Assembly: GCA_021203005.1 (NCBI GenBank)
Contig: JAJQCB010000051.1
Span: 1 to 37,096 of the forward strand
Length of the DNA stretch: 37,096 bases
Direction: 5' to 3'
Source: Clostridiales bacterium
GTDB taxonomy: Bacteria > Bacillota > Clostridia > Lachnospirales > Lachnospiraceae
Part shown: positions 1-7,383 of the stretch, one piece after another
Layout: every line of letters starts with the position of its first letter
Position numbering within the stretch: position 1 is the first letter of the stretch
Notes under the pieces: model-generated
What the model was told of the DNA's origin: nothing
What the model saw: only the letters and a program-made list of their open reading frames with translations
Database searches by the model: none
Translations under genes and position numbers: made by a program

Positions 1-67
1 CTTACATTCGTTCTATATGCAAATGCAGGAACCATACATCGGCATTTATGTAGTTGTAAAAAATACT

Positions 68-92
68 GTCTGGCTTATTTCAATGCCAGGGA
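68..92 (-). terminator. weak terminator-like hairpin after the first corrinoid protein gene
   Basis: On the minus strand a CTGGC/GCCAG stem with a 10-nt A/T-rich loop lies about 30 nt after the corrinoid gene stop and is followed after a few bases by a run of six T. The stem is only 5 bp, so termination is uncertain. Confidence 0.35.
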
Positions 93-118
93 ACTGAAGT
101 CTGTTCTGAAAAGCTTTC

Positions 119-757
119 TTACTTCTCCTGAACCGCTTTCTTTGCAACCTCCGCGCAGGTAGCTGCATCCGGCGTGTAGTAATCCGCTCCGATCTGCTCC
201 GCAAATTTCTCATTAACCGGCGCTCCGCCTACCATAACGATGTAGTTATCACGGACACCCTTCTCCTGAAGAAGCTCGATGGTAGCGCCCATGTTCGGCA
301 TGGTTGTCGTAAGCAGTGCAGACATGCAGATCACATCCGCGTTCACTTCCTCTGCCTTCTCAAGGAATGTCTCAGGCGGCACATCAACGCCGACATCGGT
401 CACTTCAAAACCAACACCCTTTAACATCATCGCAACCAGATTCTTACCGATGTCGTGCAGGTCGCCCTTAACGGTACCGATGACAACCTTGCCTACCGGC
501 TCGTTTCCGACCTCAACCAGCTTCGGCTCCAGAATGGTCAGGCCAGCATTCAGCGCACGCGCTGCGACAAGAACTTCCGGAACGAAAACTTCGTTGTTTT
601 TGAACTTTTCGCCGATGATCACCATGCCGCCCAGCAATCCCTCGTTTAAGATTACTTTCGGGTCTTCGTTCTCATCCAGTGCCTGCTGAACCAACGCCTT
701 TACATTCTTCGCGCGTCCTTTTTGCAGAAAAGTAGAAATGTCCTGAATTGTGCTCAT
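119..757 (-). CDS. methyltransferase cognate corrinoid protein (MtbC/MttC/MtmC-like), copy 1
   Basis: This 212-residue cytoplasmic protein should carry the corrinoid that accepts a methyl group from a substrate methyltransferase and hands it on to a C1 carrier. An N-terminal helical cap (about residues 1-85) precedes a B12-binding Rossmann domain. The cobalt-ligating signature is seen as GDLHDIGKN near residue 100, with the later SALLTTTMP and VGGAPVNEKFA segments typical of the family. Length matches the usual 210-220 aa. The ATG follows an AAAGGAGGG ribosome site. It has the same architecture as the second corrinoid protein at 36334-36987. Which methylamine or other substrate it serves cannot be read from the sequence. 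TAA stop. Confidence 0.93.
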   Translation of the reverse strand: MSTIQDISTFLQKGRAKNVKALVQQALDENEDPKVILNEGLLGGMVIIGEKFKNNEVFVPEVLVAARALNAGLTILEPKLVEVGNEPVGKVVIGTVKGDLHDIGKNLVAMMLKGVGFEVTDVGVDVPPETFLEKAEEVNADVICMSALLTTTMPNMGATIELLQEKGVRDNYIVMVGGAPVNEKFAEQIGADYYTPDAATCAEVAKKAVQEK

Positions 758-811
758 AGCAAATCCCTCCTTTATTTTGATAAAAAATAGTATATCTTAT
801 CAGGAGGGATT
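757..811 (-). promoter_or_regulatory. hairpin able to mask the ribosome site of corrinoid protein copy 1
   Basis: In the minus-strand mRNA, AATCCCTCC (803-811) is perfectly complementary to GGAGGGATT (762-770), which holds the Shine-Dalgarno sequence of the corrinoid gene. An inner TGATAA/TTATCA stem can stack inside it. When folded, the ribosome site is paired, which suggests translational control by temperature, ligand or protein. The complementarity is seen directly; the regulation is inferred. Confidence 0.55.
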
Positions 812-850
812 TTTTCTTATAAAAATTTTTGATTTATTTTGAATTTTTTT

Positions 851-950
851 ACCAGGAAAATTATTTGCGCTAAAAATCCTTAAAATTAATAAAACAATCT
901 CCTTTATCCGGAAAATACAGGGTCATCTGTGGCTACATATTTTCCTGGCT
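851..950 (-). other. intergenic inverted repeats between DUF2284 and corrinoid genes
   Basis: The 208-bp gap 758-965 is A/T rich. CCAGGAAAAT at 852-861 is complementary to ATTTTCCTGG at 939-948, and GGAAAAT at 910-916 can pair with ATTTTCC at 939-945, giving two alternative hairpins after the DUF2284 stop. They may terminate transcription or switch, but no clean T-tract is present. Confidence 0.3.
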
Positions 951-965
951 GGAAAGAATCAGAAA

Positions 966-1505
966 TCAGTACATGATACAGCTGAAATAAGTAACCGTAT
1001 CTTTCCCGTTAATATAATTAATATGTAATGTCTCCGCCATCCGGTAGACCTCCACCCCGTAGCTCTCCACGGTCGGATAAACTTCCCCCGGGAATCTGCA
1101 TGGTGCATCCGGGTATGCGCATTTGGCGCAGCGGCCGCAGCCGTCGCCGGACAGGATCAGCTTATCACCCGGTACCAGCGTCTTAAAGTAAGCGACGACA
1201 CCGGCGCTGATTTTTTCATGGGCATCCTTCCCGGCCATCATCCCCTCGAAGTCATAGGAATCCTCCAGATCATGCTTGGTCGTATAGACGAATACGTTTT
1301 TATACTGCATGATTTTCGCGCGGCATTCTTCCAGCGTACCGACCGCCGGCGGACATGACCAGCTGTTCCCGTATCTCCCGCAGGAATTCATCTCGCACAG
1401 ATCCCGTACGCCCTGCTGTATGCTGAGCTGATCCGTTGTCATAAAGCCAAATTGGTGTATCTGCAGCTCTTCTTTTTTTACGGCAATCGCCTCTGCCAGG
1501 TCCAT
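966..1505 (-). CDS. DUF2284 metal-binding protein
   Basis: This 179-residue protein is rich in cysteines and has the DUF2284 pattern: CEMNSCGRYGNSWSCPP near residue 40, then a C-terminal CGRCAKC with a later Cys, expected to bind metal or an Fe-S cluster. Its function is unknown in general, but the family recurs beside corrinoid methyltransferase systems, so a redox or metal role is plausible. The ATG sits 7 nt after an AGGAGG site that overlaps the TAG stop of the activase gene just upstream. The two genes are in the same frame, separated only by two TAG codons and three sense codons. TGA stop. Confidence 0.85.
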   Translation of the reverse strand: MDLAEAIAVKKEELQIHQFGFMTTDQLSIQQGVRDLCEMNSCGRYGNSWSCPPAVGTLEECRAKIMQYKNVFVYTTKHDLEDSYDFEGMMAGKDAHEKISAGVVAYFKTLVPGDKLILSGDGCGRCAKCAYPDAPCRFPGEVYPTVESYGVEVYRMAETLHINYINGKDTVTYFSCIMY

Positions 1506-1517
1506 TCTCTACTCCTC

Positions 1518-3200
1518 CTATTCGAAAAACATATAGTCTGTATAAAACCGGTTAAAATCTTTATCCGACGCCAGCGGAATCTCTTCAGAAATTCCGATGA
1601 TTTTCTCCATCCGCGTTTCCGCCGTCTCCGCAATCAGGTATTCCACCGCACCGCCCAGGGAACTGTTCCCCGCCGCTTCCGTCCTGTCAAGCAATTCCTC
1701 CGGCAGCAGTCCGATTCCTGCAGCTTTTTCCAGATTCATGCGGTAGCCGAATCCGCCTGCCAGATATACATGAGAAACCTCATCGTATGTCACGCCATAA
1801 CGCAGAAGCAGTGTCTCCAGGCCTGCCCGGACAGCAGATTTTGCCAGCTGAATTTCCCGCACGTCTTTCTGGGAAAAGGAAATGTCCTCCCCATCCGGCG
1901 TCTTCGCAAGCGGAAACCCATCGTCAAAGTAATCCTCGTCCAGCATACCGGTCTCATCGATCCACTCTTCCTTCAGCAGCTCATACGCGCACTCAATCAC
2001 ACCGGTGCCGCACAGTCCCAGAACTGCTTTCCCACCAATCGTCTCGCATGAAACATCGGTTCCGTTTATCTCCACCTGGCAGATTGCGCCGCTGACGCTT
2101 CCCATCCCGCAGGAAATGTTTCCGCCCTCAAACGCCGGTCCGGCTGCCGTAGAAGTGACCAGAATTTTTTCCCGGTTTCCGATCGCCATCTCACCGTTGG
2201 TTCCCAGGTCAATCAATACGTTGACTTCCTCCCGGTGATCAAACCCGCAGACCAGAAGTCCCGCCGCAATATCAGCACCTACATAGGTAGAAATTCCCGG
2301 AAGCAGGATAACAGCAATCTCTTCACCCGCATAATGAGGAACGTCCCCCTGTTCCGCCATTTCCGCTGCCGCGGCGCTGAACAACTCTGCAAAAGGAACT
2401 TGTGTGGTTTCAATATTTACAGGGTCAAAAGGGTAAACACCCAGCGTCTCACAGGGATATCCCATCAGGAGATGCCCCATCGTCGTATTTCCTGCTATAG
2501 CAACTCTGCGGATCTGTGAAAAAGTCACCCCAGCTCCGGAGAGCAGTTTGCCCATACTCTCATACAGATCCATGCGAATGCTGTGGCTTAATTCCCCCAG
2601 CTTCCCGTCGTTGGCCGCCTGTATTCTGGAAATCACATCTGCGCCGTACGCCCGCTGATGGTTGATCCGTGTCACCGTATTGCAGATCTTTCCGCTCACG
2701 CGCCCGATCAGACTCACCGCAATCGTCGTCGTACCGATATCAATCGCGATATCGTATTCCGACTCCCTCATTTTTTCTCTGTTCTCAGCATTGACCGTTT
2801 CTTTTTTATCGATTGCATCATTGCCTTCATGAGCTGCTGCGCCATTCTCACCGTTCCCGGCGCCGTTCTCCTCACCGGCATACTCCGTCACAATCTCAAA
2901 ATCCGACTCATCGCCGGTCTCAATCACAACCCTGCAGTCCCCCTGCGGATACGCCTCACAGGCTAAGCGCATGCCATGCTCCAGCTGCTGTTCATGGAAA
3001 AACTGCCGGTCAGCCTCCCTGATTTCCGTCGCACCACTGACCATCTGCACGCCGCATTTTCCGCATCTGCCCTTTCCGCCGCACGCCGCACTGAGGTAAA
3101 TATCATGTTCGGAAAGCGCCGTAAGGAGTGACTCCCCTGCCTTTCCCTCAATCTTCTTTTCCACTCCGTTACGAACCACAGTAATCTGAAATCTGTCCAT
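1518..3200 (-). CDS. corrinoid activation ATPase: 2Fe-2S ferredoxin plus ASKHA (DUF4445) domain, RACo/RamQ type, copy 1
   Basis: This 560-residue protein should use ATP and an electron from its 2Fe-2S cluster to reduce inactive cob(II)alamin on a corrinoid protein. Residues 1-80 are ferredoxin-like, with the Cys pattern CGGKGRCGKC and a fourth Cys in LACEAYP. After an acidic linker (about 105-145) the ASKHA fold begins with DIGTTTIAVSLIG and includes IDLGTNGEMAIGN, TAAGPAFEGG, CGTGVIECAYE and YLAGGFGYRMN. The family is usually 500-650 aa. The neighbouring DUF2284 and corrinoid protein genes give it a likely client. A second, diverged copy is at 31922-33763. It ends in TAG although the cell encodes a TAG-decoding tRNA. 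Confidence 0.92.
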   Translation of the reverse strand: MDRFQITVVRNGVEKKIEGKAGESLLTALSEHDIYLSAACGGKGRCGKCGVQMVSGATEIREADRQFFHEQQLEHGMRLACEAYPQGDCRVVIETGDESDFEIVTEYAGEENGAGNGENGAAAHEGNDAIDKKETVNAENREKMRESEYDIAIDIGTTTIAVSLIGRVSGKICNTVTRINHQRAYGADVISRIQAANDGKLGELSHSIRMDLYESMGKLLSGAGVTFSQIRRVAIAGNTTMGHLLMGYPCETLGVYPFDPVNIETTQVPFAELFSAAAAEMAEQGDVPHYAGEEIAVILLPGISTYVGADIAAGLLVCGFDHREEVNVLIDLGTNGEMAIGNREKILVTSTAAGPAFEGGNISCGMGSVSGAICQVEINGTDVSCETIGGKAVLGLCGTGVIECAYELLKEEWIDETGMLDEDYFDDGFPLAKTPDGEDISFSQKDVREIQLAKSAVRAGLETLLLRYGVTYDEVSHVYLAGGFGYRMNLEKAAGIGLLPEELLDRTEAAGNSSLGGAVEYLIAETAETRMEKIIGISEEIPLASDKDFNRFYTDYMFFE

Positions 3201-3270
3201 ATCTGCCCCCTCGGAAACATTTATAAATCTGCATCTTAAAATTTAGGATAACACAGACAGCAACCCATCC

Positions 3271-3297
3271 ATTATATTTTTTTTACTTTTATTTCAA
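3271..3297 (-). promoter_or_regulatory. possible promoter for the activase-DUF2284 pair
   Basis: On the minus strand TTGAAA (3292-3297) and a perfect TATAAT (3271-3276) are separated by 15 bp, shorter than the ideal 17. The region is very A/T rich, so this may be chance. It lies about 70 bp before the activase ATG. Confidence 0.35.
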
Positions 3298-3356
3298 TTA
3301 TTGCATACTCTTCCTAACAAATTATTAAGTACAAACTGACTACAATCCTATGCACA

Positions 3357-3546
3357 GGATGCAGAAAGTGCTGCTGATGTATATTAAGGCAACTTTGTAG
3401 GGGTGTTTTTAGCGAAGACGAAATCCAGCGCTTACTAAGACTTAGGCGCGAAAGCTTTCTTGAGCATCTTAGTCGCAGTTAGCGGTTAGTTCGTCGGAGT
3501 GTTACCCCGGTTGTCTTAATATACATCAGCACAACTTTCAGTATCC
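3357..3546. repeat. 190-bp imperfect inverted repeat, MITE-like or structured RNA
   Basis: The two halves of this gene-free stretch are complementary almost end to end. The outer arms GCTGATGTATATTAAG (3373-3388) and CTTAATATACATCAGC (3515-3530) match perfectly, the match continues outward to GGAT/ATCC and inward through CTAAGA/TCTTAG, and the centre is near 3451 (AAAGCTTTC). No ORF is carried. It could be a non-autonomous mobile element or a large hairpin at the end of the cbiK transcript. No target duplication was recognised. Confidence 0.6.
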
Positions 3547-3575
3547 GTCACATATCAGAGCCCGGAAAGAATTCT

Positions 3576-4817
3576 TTACTCAGCCATCGCAGCCGCTGTA
3601 TGCTCTACATAAAGCTCCTGAATCGCCTCAATCCGTCCAAGACCCTCAATCTGTGTCTCGATGCTCTCGAAGCTTCCGGACGCCTCAAACATGCTCAGCC
3701 AGGAATCCTCATCCTCACCGGCCATGTCGTTGTTCGCGTGATCGCCTGCAACCACCATCAGCGGACGAAGAACGACCTTCGTGTAACCTGCAGCTGCAAC
3801 CTTCTCAATCACTTCCTCGCAGGAAGTTCCATCATATCCTTCTACAGTGCCGATGAAGACATTGTCATAACCAAGCGTCTCCATCTGTGTCTGCATCTGG
3901 TTGTAGGTCACGTTCGCGGTATGGGAAGTACCATGTCCCATGAAGACGAAAGCCACGCCGTCTTCCGCCGCCGCGTCAAGGCTCTCATAGCCGGCGGTCT
4001 CGACCGCTTCCGCTGTCACGATCTCAGCAACCTCTGCCTTGTCCTCGTTGATCACTGTAGCATCGTCGCCCACTTCACCGAGAAGCGGCTCCGCAATCTT
4101 AACACTCTCAAAATTGTCTGTGTATTCCTCAACCGCCTCTACCAGCTCGTCATACTCCGCGCCGTGCATCAGATGTGTCGGCTGGATAACCAGATTTTTC
4201 ACGCCGTTGTCTACCGCGCGCTGCAGAGCCTGCTCCACGTTATCAATGGACTCGCCGTCACGCGCCAGAACATGATTGATGATAATCTGTGCCGTAAATG
4301 CACGCCGTACTGACCAGTCCGGATATGCTTCCTGAAGTGCATCCTCAATTCCCTTGATATCCTCCGCACGGCTGTCGTTGAAGGAAGTACCAAAGCTTAC
4401 AACCAGGATTTCATTTTCTCCGATGTCGTCCGCATTCAGAGGGTCATCCAGAGACGCGTCTCCGGTATCTCTTCCGAAGTAATCCGGATCTGCCTCCTCG
4501 CCCTCTACCAGCTCTTTCTGTTCATCTGTCAATGCATCCCATGCCTCCTTTGCTGCCGCGCACTGTTCCTCGGTGTCCTCTGTCCATTCCTGCACATAGA
4601 TCGCATCGATCAATGCTGCTACATTATCTGCCAATGCCTGGTCGTCCTCCGTTTCCGTCTCAGCTGTCTCCGCCTCCGCGGAAACTTCCTCTTCCTGCGC
4701 TGCACTCTCCGTGTCCGTTGTCTCCGCGGAATCATCGCTGCTGCTTCCGCATCCTGCCAGCATACCCACAGCCAGCGCTGCCGCTGCGAGCCATGCCACC
4801 CACTGTTTCCTCTTCAT
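3576..4817 (-). CDS. cbiK: sirohydrochlorin cobaltochelatase-family lipoprotein (CbiK-like)
   Basis: CbiK inserts cobalt into sirohydrochlorin in the anaerobic B12 route. Here the 413-residue protein begins with a signal peptide and a lipobox (LAGC, Cys23), so it should be exported and lipid-anchored. Residues 24-62 are an acidic linker. Residues 63-104 resemble the short helical modules of Clostridia surface proteins (DALTDEQKELV). The chelatase domain follows (about 136-413), with the family histidines in MGHGTSH (His295) and VVAGDHANND (His360). The ATG follows AAGGAGG. A cobalamin riboswitch precedes it, tying it to B12. The location outside the membrane is odd for a cytoplasmic substrate; binding cobalt, heme or scavenged corrinoid is an alternative role. 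TAA stop. Confidence 0.85.
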   Translation of the reverse strand: MKRKQWVAWLAAAALAVGMLAGCGSSSDDSAETTDTESAAQEEEVSAEAETAETETEDDQALADNVAALIDAIYVQEWTEDTEEQCAAAKEAWDALTDEQKELVEGEEADPDYFGRDTGDASLDDPLNADDIGENEILVVSFGTSFNDSRAEDIKGIEDALQEAYPDWSVRRAFTAQIIINHVLARDGESIDNVEQALQRAVDNGVKNLVIQPTHLMHGAEYDELVEAVEEYTDNFESVKIAEPLLGEVGDDATVINEDKAEVAEIVTAEAVETAGYESLDAAAEDGVAFVFMGHGTSHTANVTYNQMQTQMETLGYDNVFIGTVEGYDGTSCEEVIEKVAAAGYTKVVLRPLMVVAGDHANNDMAGEDEDSWLSMFEASGSFESIETQIEGLGRIEAIQELYVEHTAAAMAE

Positions 4818-4878
4818 ACTTGTCCTCCTTTTCGCCGCATAGGTACGGCAAATTTATAATAATGAGTGTACAAAGAAT

Positions 4879-4911
4879 AAAAAAATCTTTTACCTGCAAG
4901 AAGTAAAAGAT
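4879..4911 (-). terminator. intrinsic terminator in the riboswitch expression platform
   Basis: On the minus strand ATCTTTTAC pairs with GTAAAAGAT across a 9-nt loop and is followed by a run of T (4879-4885). It sits between the cobalamin aptamer and the cbiK start, as expected for transcriptional control by B12. Confidence 0.8.
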
Positions 4912-4979
4912 CCGCAGCCGTACGCTGCTTCGGTACCAGCCAATTACTCGTGACCGGGGACTTTTATTCCTGTACCTTC

Positions 4980-5255
4980 GGAACTGTCACAGATGACAGT
5001 TCCATACAACCGGCAGATATCCTGACTCACAGATCGCCGTATCCATCCGCCTTCCCAATTACTCAGTGGCTGTGCTGCCGCACCAGGTTGGACACTCCCT
5101 GCTCACAGTGACGAGATCGTACAGGATTTTCACCTGTTTCCCTTTTAACCATTAAAATTAACCGACAGGCTGACTGATGATCTCCTGCTATCTGCAAAAT
5201 ACAGTCTGCCGACCGATGAATTCCTCCGGCACCGATTGCTCACCTATGCTGTTTT
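4980..5255 (-). ncRNA. cobalamin riboswitch aptamer upstream of cbiK
   Basis: Read on the minus strand the leader contains the conserved cobalamin aptamer blocks in order: AGGTGAGC near 5250, GGTGAAAATCC (5121-5134), the B12 box GCCACTG (5064-5070), GGGAAGGCGGAT (5045-5056) and GTGAGTCAGGATATCTGCCGG-type closing sequence (5010-5030). A 10-bp hairpin (4980-5003) and then a terminator follow. Cobalamin binding should lower expression of cbiK. The rest of the 662-bp gap 4818-5479 holds the terminator and the repeat at 5408-5471; no ORF is supported. Confidence 0.93.
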
Positions 5256-5407
5256 TTATATTCAAAATCAGACCAGATAAAAATGCGCCATATTTGCAAG
5301 CCTGATTATGAACGAATCTGATTTAAGTAATATTACATCTTTTCCCTGCGCGATGTATATTATTTTTTTACTTCTTTAACAAAGTTTTGCAGATAACTCT
5401 AAAAATT

Positions 5408-5471
5408 GTCGCAAAGCGACACTTCGCGCGCGAACGGCTGCATAGCAAAATCGTCCTATCCGTGAGCTGTG
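5408..5471. repeat. diverged 64-bp intergenic repeat, copy A
   Basis: This stretch resembles 15643-15706 over its whole length, with blocks such as CAAAGCGA, CTTCGC, AGCAAAAT/CGCAAAAT and TATCCG shared. It can form small hairpins (GTCGC/GCGAC with an AAA loop). Each copy lies in a gap after a corrinoid-locus gene. The nature of the element is unknown. Confidence 0.45.
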
Positions 5472-5479
5472 TAAAAAAG

Positions 5480-6154
5480 TTACAGCAGATATAAAATAGC
5501 GTTGCAGATAGCCGCCGCCACATTGCTGCCGCCTTTCCTGCCGCGGTTAACGATGTGCGGAATATCTGTTTCCAGAATCAGCTCTTTCGCCGCCACGACA
5601 TTCACAAACCCGACCGGCACGCCGATAATAAAAGCCGGTCGAAAGATTCCCTTCTCATACATCTCATGAAGCTGAATCAGCGCCGTCGGCGCATTTCCGA
5701 TTGCAAAGATCACCGGCTTCTGTATCCTGGCCGCTCGCTCCATACTGACAACAGCCCGGGTAACCCCCCGTTCCGATGCCTCTTTCGCAACTTCTTCATC
5801 CGCCATAAAGCAATGCGCGCTTCCTCCGAACGAAGCCAGTTTCTTTTTATTGATACCCGAAAAAGCCATGTTGGTGTCGGTCACAATATCCGCCCCGCCG
5901 CGAATCAGATTTTTGGCCGTCTCGATCGCTCCGTCCGAATAAACGAGCGTCCGGGCATACTCAAAATCTGCCGTGGTATGAATTGCGCGTTTCGTGATCG
6001 GTTCCTGCTCCGCAGGCAGGCGGATGCCCATCTGCTCCAGTTCCCTGCCGATGATTTCAAAGCTTCTCTTTTCAATATCTTTCGGCAGTATATATTCAAT
6101 CTGTTCCATAATCTGTGTCATCTCCCTGTTATAATTATATGATACAAGGGACAA
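5480..6154 (-). CDS. cbiC: cobalt-precorrin-8 methylmutase
   Basis: CbiC moves the C11 methyl group to C12, turning (cobalt-)precorrin-8 into hydrogenobyrinic or cobyrinic acid in corrin synthesis. The 224-residue length is normal. Family segments visible include the RAIHTTADFEYA stretch near residue 57 with the expected catalytic His, the GGADIVTDTNMAFSGI stretch, AIGNAPTALI and the C-terminal GVPVGFVNVVAAKE with NRGRKGGSNVAAA. It is the last gene of the minus-strand corrinoid locus, about 170 bp after the CobD-like gene. TAA stop. Confidence 0.95.
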   Translation of the reverse strand: MSLVSYNYNREMTQIMEQIEYILPKDIEKRSFEIIGRELEQMGIRLPAEQEPITKRAIHTTADFEYARTLVYSDGAIETAKNLIRGGADIVTDTNMAFSGINKKKLASFGGSAHCFMADEEVAKEASERGVTRAVVSMERAARIQKPVIFAIGNAPTALIQLHEMYEKGIFRPAFIIGVPVGFVNVVAAKELILETDIPHIVNRGRKGGSNVAAAICNAILYLL

Positions 6155-6304
6155 AAGGTCGAAAATCGAATGCTTGCATTCGCATTTACGACCTTGGGGA
6201 CCGCAAAAACATGAGGAAGTAGCAAATTTGACCGGTTTTTAGTCAAATTTAGCGGATTCCGAATGTTTTTCAGATTGCGAAAACGGTTTTTGTGGAGCAA
6301 TCTG
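6155..6304. other. three consecutive perfect hairpins between cobD-like and cbiC
   Basis: The gap 6155-6327 is filled by inverted repeats. AAGGTCG (6155-6161) pairs with CGACCTT (6189-6195) around an inner CGAATGC/GCATTCG stem; AAATTTGAC (6224-6232) pairs with GTCAAATTT (6242-6250); CAGATTGC (6271-6278) pairs with GCAATCTG (6297-6304). No ORF or known RNA family is recognised. It may be a structured RNA or a small repeat element. Confidence 0.5.
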
Positions 6305-6327
6305 AAGTATCATCCCCTCTTGTCGCC

Positions 6328-7383
6328 TTATTCATTCACTACCCGAGCAATCATCTTCATCAGCATCCGGTTTTCCTCCGGCCGCTTCACCGCAATCCGG
6401 AAATAGCCCCGTCCCAGTCCCGGATAGTTGCTGCAATTCCGTATCAGAATGCCCTGCTTTAACAAGATCTCATCCAACGGAATATCCGCCTGGAACAACA
6501 AAAAATTCGCATCTGAGGAACACACCCGAAACCCCATTTGCTCCAGGGAGGTCTTGCAAAACTCCCGCTCCCGTTCAATCAGCCGGACAGCCTGCTCCAC
6601 ATAAGCAGTTTCCTTACACGCTGCGGCTCCGGCCGCCTGGGCAAAAACGGAGAGATTCCAGTCCGGCAGGTGGGACTCCAACGCACAGACCACCTCCGGG
6701 TCAGCACAGCAAAGGTATCCCAGGCGGACGCCGGGCAACGCATAGGTCTTGGTAAATGCCCGCACCAGGATCAGATTCGGATAGCACTCCAGTTCCGGGA
6801 GCATACTCCCGGTCGTTCCTGCCGCAGTCAGCTCCAGGAAACACTCATCCAGCACCACGCGGATGCCGCGTTCTCTGCAGATCCGCAGAACAGACAAAAG
6901 AATCTCTCTATCAGTCAGCCGGCCATTGGGATTGTTCGGGTTTGCCAGATAAAGCAGATCCATATCCTCTGAAAGACCGGGAAAAATATCTTCATCCAAC
7001 GCAAAATCCTTTTCCCGGGACAAACGATGATTGATCACCTCCGCGCCGACCGCCAGCGCTGACTTCTCATACTCGGAAAAAGAAGGGACAGGAATGAGTA
7101 CCTTCCTGGGTTTTAAAGCATGAACAATTCCAAAGAACAATTCGGAAGCTCCGTTCCCAAACACGATCTGTTCCTTTTTTACGCCATCCTTTTTTGACAG
7201 GGCTGTCCGCAGCTTCTCCGCCAGAGGATCCGGATAACATTCGCAGGTATTCAGCGCATCCGCCATGCTCTGCCGTACCCGCTCCGGCACGCCCAGAGGA
7301 TTGACATTCACTGAAAAATCATATATGACCTCATTTCTGTATATATCGCCGCCGTGAATCACTTTTCCCATGCTATCTCCCAT
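6328..7383 (-). CDS. cobD: threonine-phosphate decarboxylase, PLP-dependent (CobD/CobC-like)
   Basis: This fold-type I PLP enzyme (351 aa) resembles histidinol-phosphate aminotransferases, and in this context should decarboxylate threonine phosphate to aminopropanol phosphate for the B12 nucleotide loop. Visible features are [10 protein letters not shown] (PLP phosphate region), [12 protein letters not shown], the LDECFLEL stretch and the Schiff-base lysine in [16 protein letters not shown]. The first ATG overlaps the end of cobQ; a second ATG four codons in is also possible. Naming follows the Salmonella scheme. An aminotransferase is the alternative, made unlikely by its place directly after cobQ. 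TAA stop. Confidence 0.87.
   Translation of the reverse strand: MGDSMGKVIHGGDIYRNEVIYDFSVNVNPLGVPERVRQSMADALNTCECYPDPLAEKLRTALSKKDGVKKEQIVFGNGASELFFGIVHALKPRKVLIPVPSFSEYEKSALAVGAEVINHRLSREKDFALDEDIFPGLSEDMDLLYLANPNNPNGRLTDREILLSVLRICRERGIRVVLDECFLELTAAGTTGSMLPELECYPNLILVRAFTKTYALPGVRLGYLCCADPEVVCALESHLPDWNLSVFAQAAGAAACKETAYVEQAVRLIEREREFCKTSLEQMGFRVCSSDANFLLFQADIPLDEILLKQGILIRNCSNYPGLGRGYFRIAVKRPEENRMLMKMIARVVNE

Noticed and set aside
279-689. Long plus-strand ORF opposite the first corrinoid protein
   Set aside because: It is a shadow of a well-supported B12-binding protein on the other strand; the same holds for many other ORFs opposite cobQ, hemA, the Hem fusion and pylB.
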